Shown here piece after piece: positions 8,161-11,306 of a stretch of 11,306 nucleotides of DNA (positions are counted from its first letter, which is position 1; each line of letters opens with the position of its first letter). Under the pieces are notes generated by a model. It was not told the origin of the DNA, made no database searches, and saw only the letters and a program-made list of their open reading frames with translations. The stretch lies in contig NAVB01002912.1 of assembly GCA_002179805.1 (NCBI GenBank), positions 1 through 11,306 on the forward strand, given 5' to 3'. This DNA comes from Acanthamoeba lenticulata. Taxonomy: Eukaryota; Discosea; Longamoebia; Acanthamoebidae. The translations under genes were made by a program, and so were the position numbers.

Positions 8161-8169
8161 TGACGTGGC
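8161..8169 (+). promoter_or_regulatory. TGACGTGGC element upstream of the LEA-like gene
   Basis: TGACGTGGC lies 104 bases before the LEA-like ATG (it reads GCCACGTCA in the gene's own direction). It matches nine bases of the element before PSMA6 at 2448. The motif is a plausible bZIP-type site, but two sites in 11 kb is thin evidence. Confidence 0.35.
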
Positions 8170-8206
8170 GCGCAAGATAGGCATTTTCGGCGGATTGCCT
8201 TCGGTA

Positions 8207-8224
8207 GCGCAAGGTGTATTGCGC
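8207..8224. repeat. Short hairpin GCGCAA / TTGCGC
   Basis: GCGCAA and TTGCGC form a 6-bp stem around a 6-base loop (GGTGTA). It lies 140 bp past the stop of the Ser/Pro gene, and poly-A/T-rich sequence follows on the plus strand. It could be a 3' processing structure or chance. Confidence 0.4.
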
Positions 8225-8347
8225 ACTTTTAAAAAAATGTAAAATATATTTCAGGAATAAAAATGCACAAAAAATAGGACAGAAAAAAGGGAAGGCGCTG
8301 TGTCGGCGCAGTGTGTGGGGCTGCGCCAATGTGGTGGTGGTGGTTGT

Positions 8348-8364
8348 GGGGGAGGGGAAGGGGG
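8348..8364 (+). repeat. G-rich block next to the stop codon
   Basis: Runs of five, four and five G lie directly next to the stop of the Ser/Pro gene, preceded by TGG repeats. In the mRNA this is a C-rich start to the 3' UTR. With only three long G runs, a G-quadruplex on the plus strand is possible but not certain. Confidence 0.4.
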
Positions 8365-11306
8365 TTAAGCCATCTGGATGGCGACACCGACCCAGTAGCC
8401 CTTCTGTGTTCCGGCTGGTACGGTCGAGTTGCGGTAATAGCCCTGGGCATACATCGTGTAGGGCTTGTTCTGCGCGATCAGCCACGGAACAACCGCCTTG
8501 GTCATCTCTGACCGCGACGCTGCCGGGCCCAACGTGAAGACGTCCCATGCGATGAAGCTCGGCACGCCAGAGGCGAACCGCGTGCGGTCGTAGTACTGGT
8601 TGGCCAGGAGGAAGCTTTGGATGCGGCTCGCTTGGTCCTGCATCCACGTCGAGTTGCCCCGGCCCAGCCATACGGCCGCCACGCGTGCGATCATGGACAC
8701 AACCTCGCCCTGCTCGTTGGACCCGTAGCTCTGGAGGTCGCTTCCGCTCGGACCGAAGCTCGCGTTGGCCGCGATGACATTAGCCACGATTGTCTTCTGG
8801 CCGTTGCGCGCATTGCTGATCTCTGTTGTGGCTCGGCTCGGCCAGTCGTCGGGGCAGAAGGTGCCGTTGATGTTGATGTCCTCCGTCGAGACCGTCCCGA
8901 CCCGCGTGCGGTTGCCCACGAGAGCCGTAGCTGTGACATCGGGGTAGTAGAGCGGGAGGTTGCTGGTGCCGCACAGGAACTGCCACATATCGTTGGTGGC
9001 GTCGGCCAGCATCACGAAGAAGCGCAAACGCACGCGCGTGCCGGCGGCCACGGCGCCAGTGGTGAACGTGATCCAGTTGGATGCGCTCGTGCTGCCCACC
9101 ACCAGGGAGCCCGTGGCTCCAACAGTGGTGATCGTGCTGTTGTAAAGCTGCAAGACGGGGATCAGAGGGCCGATTCGGATTTGCATCGAACTCACGGCAA
9201 CGGCATAGGAGGTTGTTATCTGCAGCTGCACGACGTCGTTGAGGTTGCCGTTGGGCCCATAGCCGGCATCCAGCGCGCCGGGAAGCTCGTTGTCGATGAG
9301 ACGCGTGGCGGCCCATGCGATGGACGGCATCCCCGTGGGCGAGGGCGAGGGCGAGTTCGAGGGCGTGGTCGAACTCGAGGGCGAGAGCGAGGGTATGAGA
9401 GAGGGAGAGGGCGTCACTGTGGGTGTTATAGAGGTGCTTGACGCCGAGCTCGACGGACTGGGTGAGGGCGAGCTTGACGGACTGCTCGATGGTGAGTTGG
9501 ACGGTGTGAGCGAGGCGACAACGGTGACCACATCGTTGAGTGCCCACGTGACTGCTTCTTCCTCGCGCTGCTCGAGGTCGCGCTTGCCGCCGCTTGTGTA
9601 GGTCACGAAAAGCAACGTGCTCGTCGAGCCCGTCGCCGTCACCATGAAGCTGCGCGGAGCCGGATTGCTCGCGTCGGGGTCCGATGAGTTGAGCGACAGG
9701 AGCAGCGTCGCGTCCCAGTAGGCCTCGAACCGCTCCGGCAGGGCGCGCTTCTTGGATGTGAGGTAGGCCGAGAAGGCGATGGAGTAGGTCTGGCCTGGCG
9801 TCGTGTTGATCGTTTGGCTGAGCGAGCCCGCGCCCATGAAGCCCGCGTAGGACGACGGCCCGCTTCCGAGAATGGCCACCGAGCCGTTGGCACTCCACAA
9901 AGCCAGCCCGTTGCTGAAACCGCCATTGACGATGAGACCGACAAACGGCGATGGCGACGGGCTGCTCGAGGGCGAGTTGGACGAACTCGGCGATGGCGTG
10001 CTCGACGGGGAGCTCGACGGACTGGTCGATGGTGAGCTCGATGGCGAGTTGGATGGCGAGTTGGAGGGCGTGCTCGACGGCGAGGGCGTGTTGCTTGGTG
10101 AGCTCGACGGGGAGTTGGACGGCGTGCTTGACGCCGAGCTGGACGGACTGGGCGAAGGCGAGCGCGACGGTGAGTTGGATGGCGTGCTCGACGGCGAAGG
10201 CGAGTTGGATGGCGTGCTTGACGCCGAGCTTGTCGGACTGGGCGATGGCGTGCTCGACGGGGAGCGCGACGGACTGCTCGATGGTGAGCTTGAAGGGCTG
10301 TTGGATGGCGTGCTCGATGGCGAGTTGGACGGCGAGCTCGACGGCGAATTGGATGGCGAGCGTGACGGCGAGTTTGACGGTGTGCTCGACGCTGAGTTCG
10401 AGGGGCTGGTCGATGGCGAGCTGGTGGGCGAGTTGGACGGTGTGCTCGTCGGCGAGGCCGTGTTGCTTGGTGAGCTCGACGGCGAATTGGAAGGTGTGCT
10501 CGACGGCGAATTGGATGGCGAGCGGGACGGTGAGTTGGACGGCGTGGTCGAGGGCGAGCCGGACGGCGTGCTTGACGCTGAGCTGGACGGCGTGGTCGAA
10601 GGCGAGTTGGACGGCGTGCTCGACGGCGAAGGCGAGTTGGATGGCGTGTTCGACGGAGAAGGCGAGCCAGACGGCGTGCGTGAGGGCGAGGCCGTCGACG
10701 ACGGTGATGCCGACGGTGTCGACGATGGCGACCCGGTGCTCGATGGTGACGGCGTGATCGACGCCGATGCCGATGGCGTGGTCGACGCCGATGGTGTACC
10801 TGACGGCGAGTTCGTGCTTGACGGAGACGGCGACGGCGTGGTCGATGGCGAGGCCGTGGTGGACGGAGATGTCGATGGCGACTGGGACGGCGAAGGCGTG
10901 CGCGACGGTGAGGGCGAGTTGGACGGCGAAGCTGACGGTGTACTCGACGGTGATGGGCTGTTCGATGGCGAGGCTGTGGTCGATGGTGATACGGTCGGTG
11001 ACGTTGATGGTGAGGCCGTATTGGACGGACTCGGTGAAGCCGTGGTGGAAGGCGATGCTGTTGATGAGGGCGAAGCCGTGTTGGACGGCGAGTTGGACGG
11101 TGTGCTCGACGGCGAGTTGGACGGCGTGCTCGACGGTGAGGTGGACGGCGTGCTCGACGGCGAGTTGGACGGCGTGCTCGACGGTGAGTTGGACGGTGAG
11201 TTGGATGGCGTGCTTGACGGCGTGCTCGACGGTGACGGTGTGTTGGATGGTGTGCTCGACGGCGAGTTGGATGGCGTGCTCGATGGCGAGTTGGACGGCG
11301 AGCTCG
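8365..11306 (-). CDS. Large secreted Ser/Pro-repeat protein with jelly-roll-like domain, 5' end missing
   Basis: The minus-strand frame is open from the window edge to TAA at 8367-8365, 979 visible residues, with the N-terminus outside. I confirmed the SPS register at several points (9950, 10430, 10750-10800, 11281-11304). Residues 1 to about 453 are repeats of SPSS/TPSN-type tetrapeptides. At about 456-598 lies a beta-sandwich-like domain: VNGGFSNGLALWSANGSVAI, then GSLSQTINTTPGQTYSIAFS, ending near TWALNDVVTV. That pattern fits carbohydrate-binding or galactose-binding-like jelly rolls that start NGGF..W. A second Ser/Pro linker (about 599-660) leads to a C-terminal region of about 320 residues that I do not recognise. 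It contains only two cysteines (FLCGTS, TFCPDD) and ends GYWVGVAIQMA. Nine N-glycosylation sequons are visible. The architecture suggests a heavily glycosylated surface or cyst-wall-type protein, which is inference. No introns are needed. Confidence 0.88.
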   Translation of the reverse strand, partial: SSPSNSPSSTPSNSPSSTPSNTPSPSSTPSSTPSNSPSNSPSSTPSNSPSSTPSTSPSSTPSNSPSSTPSNSPSNTASPSSTASPSTTASPSPSNTASPSTSPTVSPSTTASPSNSPSPSSTPSASPSNSPSPSRTPSPSQSPSTSPSTTASPSTTPSPSPSSTNSPSGTPSASTTPSASASITPSPSSTGSPSSTPSASPSSTASPSRTPSGSPSPSNTPSNSPSPSSTPSNSPSTTPSSSASSTPSGSPSTTPSNSPSRSPSNSPSSTPSNSPSSSPSNTASPTSTPSNSPTSSPSTSPSNSASSTPSNSPSRSPSNSPSSSPSNSPSSTPSNSPSSSPSSSPSRSPSSTPSPSPTSSASSTPSNSPSPSSTPSNSPSRSPSPSPSSSASSTPSNSPSSSPSNTPSPSSTPSNSPSNSPSSSPSTSPSSSPSSTPSPSSSNSPSSSPSPSPFVGLIVNGGFSNGLALWSANGSVAILGSGPSSYAGFMGAGSLSQTINTTPGQTYSIAFSAYLTSKKRALPERFEAYWDATLLLSLNSSDPDASNPAPRSFMVTATGSTSTLLFVTYTSGGKRDLEQREEEAVTWALNDVVTVVASLTPSNSPSSSPSSSPSPSPSSSASSTSITPTVTPSPSLIPSLSPSSSTTPSNSPSPSPTGMPSIAWAATRLIDNELPGALDAGYGPNGNLNDVVQLQITTSYAVAVSSMQIRIGPLIPVLQLYNSTITTVGATGSLVVGSTSASNWITFTTGAVAAGTRVRLRFFVMLADATNDMWQFLCGTSNLPLYYPDVTATALVGNRTRVGTVSTEDININGTFCPDDWPSRATTEISNARNGQKTIVANVIAANASFGPSGSDLQSYGSNEQGEVVSMIARVAAVWLGRGNSTWMQDQASRIQSFLLANQYYDRTRFASGVPSFIAWDVFTLGPAASRSEMTKAVVPWLIAQNKPYTMYAQGYYRNSTVPAGTQKGYWVGVAIQMA
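9335..9512 (-). repeat. Second, shorter Ser/Pro linker repeat
   Basis: Degenerate 6- and 12-bp units of the same GAGGGC/GACGG type encode a linker of SPSSSPSPS style. It separates the jelly-roll-like domain from the C-terminal domain. It is less regular than the main array and includes Thr, Leu and Ile changes (SITPTVTPSPSLIPSLSPS). Confidence 0.75.
9946..11306 (-). repeat. 12-bp coding minisatellite encoding SPSS/TPSN tetrapeptides
   Basis: More than 1.3 kb consists of units such as GAGTTGGACGGC and GTGCTCGACGGC (plus strand), paired into 24-bp units that encode S-P-S-S-T-P-S-N. About 110 twelve-base units fit, and the array runs off the window. Codons vary at third positions while Ser and Pro are kept. 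The segment 10690-10870 is richer in Ala and Thr (SASTTPSASASITPS). Confidence 0.9.

Larger units (their letters stand above)
8058..8364. other. Spacer: 5' region of the LEA-like gene and 3' region of the Ser/Pro gene
   Basis: This holds the probable promoter and 5' UTR of the LEA-like gene and the 3' UTR of the upstream minus-strand gene. Contents are a GT/CT-rich stretch (8068-8125), a TGACGTGGC element (8161-8169), a short hairpin (8207-8224), an A/T-rich patch (8226-8280) and a G-rich block (8348-8364). I see no minus-strand AATAAA and no gene. Confidence 0.75.

Noticed and set aside
8617..9441. Plus-strand open frame of 274 codons
   Set aside because: It is antisense to the well-supported Ser/Pro gene, Arg/His/Gly-rich, and has no recognisable domain.
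9951..10757. Plus-strand open frame of 268 codons rich in Trp, Cys, Ser and Met
   Set aside because: It is an antisense shadow of the 12-bp Ser/Pro minisatellite; any frame through such a repeat stays open. The composition is not protein-like.
9946..11306. Regular repeats that might suggest a CRISPR array or satellite
   Set aside because: The units are 12 bp with no spacers and lie in an open coding frame of a eukaryotic gene.

Overview
This window looks like nuclear DNA of a free-living amoebozoan, most probably Acanthamoeba or a close relative. That is inference from style. Coding exons are GC-rich with C/G-ending codons, and they are split by many short GT..AG introns (about 57 to 146 nt). 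The spacers are visibly AT-rich, and there are long Ser/Pro tracts and low-complexity runs. The genes are clearly eukaryotic: a 20S proteasome alpha subunit with five introns, a secreted LEA-like helix protein and a mucin-like surface protein. I see no bacterial operons, CRISPR, rRNA or tRNA.

Layout. (1) 2-2316, plus strand: the 3' part of a gene for a zinc-ribbon plus von Willebrand A (VWA) protein, four visible exons. (2) 2317-2578: short spacer with a 23-bp-period direct repeat, AATAAA signals and a TGACGTGGCA promoter element. (3) 2579-3758, plus: a complete six-exon PSMA6 gene (proteasome alpha1), 244 aa. (4) 3759-5288: a 1.5-kb AT-rich spacer between convergent genes, holding only repeats, a hairpin and a weak candidate gene relic on the minus strand. 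(5) 5289-6301, minus: a three-exon gene for a secreted, alanine/charge-rich helical protein. (6) 6386-8057, minus: a three-exon gene for a secreted LEA/apolipoprotein-like protein of 489 aa with 29-residue repeats. (7) 8058-8364: spacer with a second TGACGTGGC element. (8) 8365-11306, minus, 5' end outside the window: a large Ser/Pro-repeat extracellular protein with a jelly-roll-like domain and a C-terminal domain I do not recognise.

How the genes relate. The VWA and PSMA6 genes are tandem on the plus strand, with nothing that ties them functionally. The three minus-strand genes all appear to encode exported proteins. The two helical ones are only 84 bp apart and could be tandem relatives or one longer gene: a phase-compatible splice joins them. 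I found no clear-cut new system. The most interesting points are that ambiguous gene boundary, the 29-residue helix repeat, the unrecognised C-terminal domain of the Ser/Pro protein, and a possible hidden multi-exon relic in the AT-rich spacer. All exon boundaries were read by eye from splice signals and family fit, and none has transcript support.
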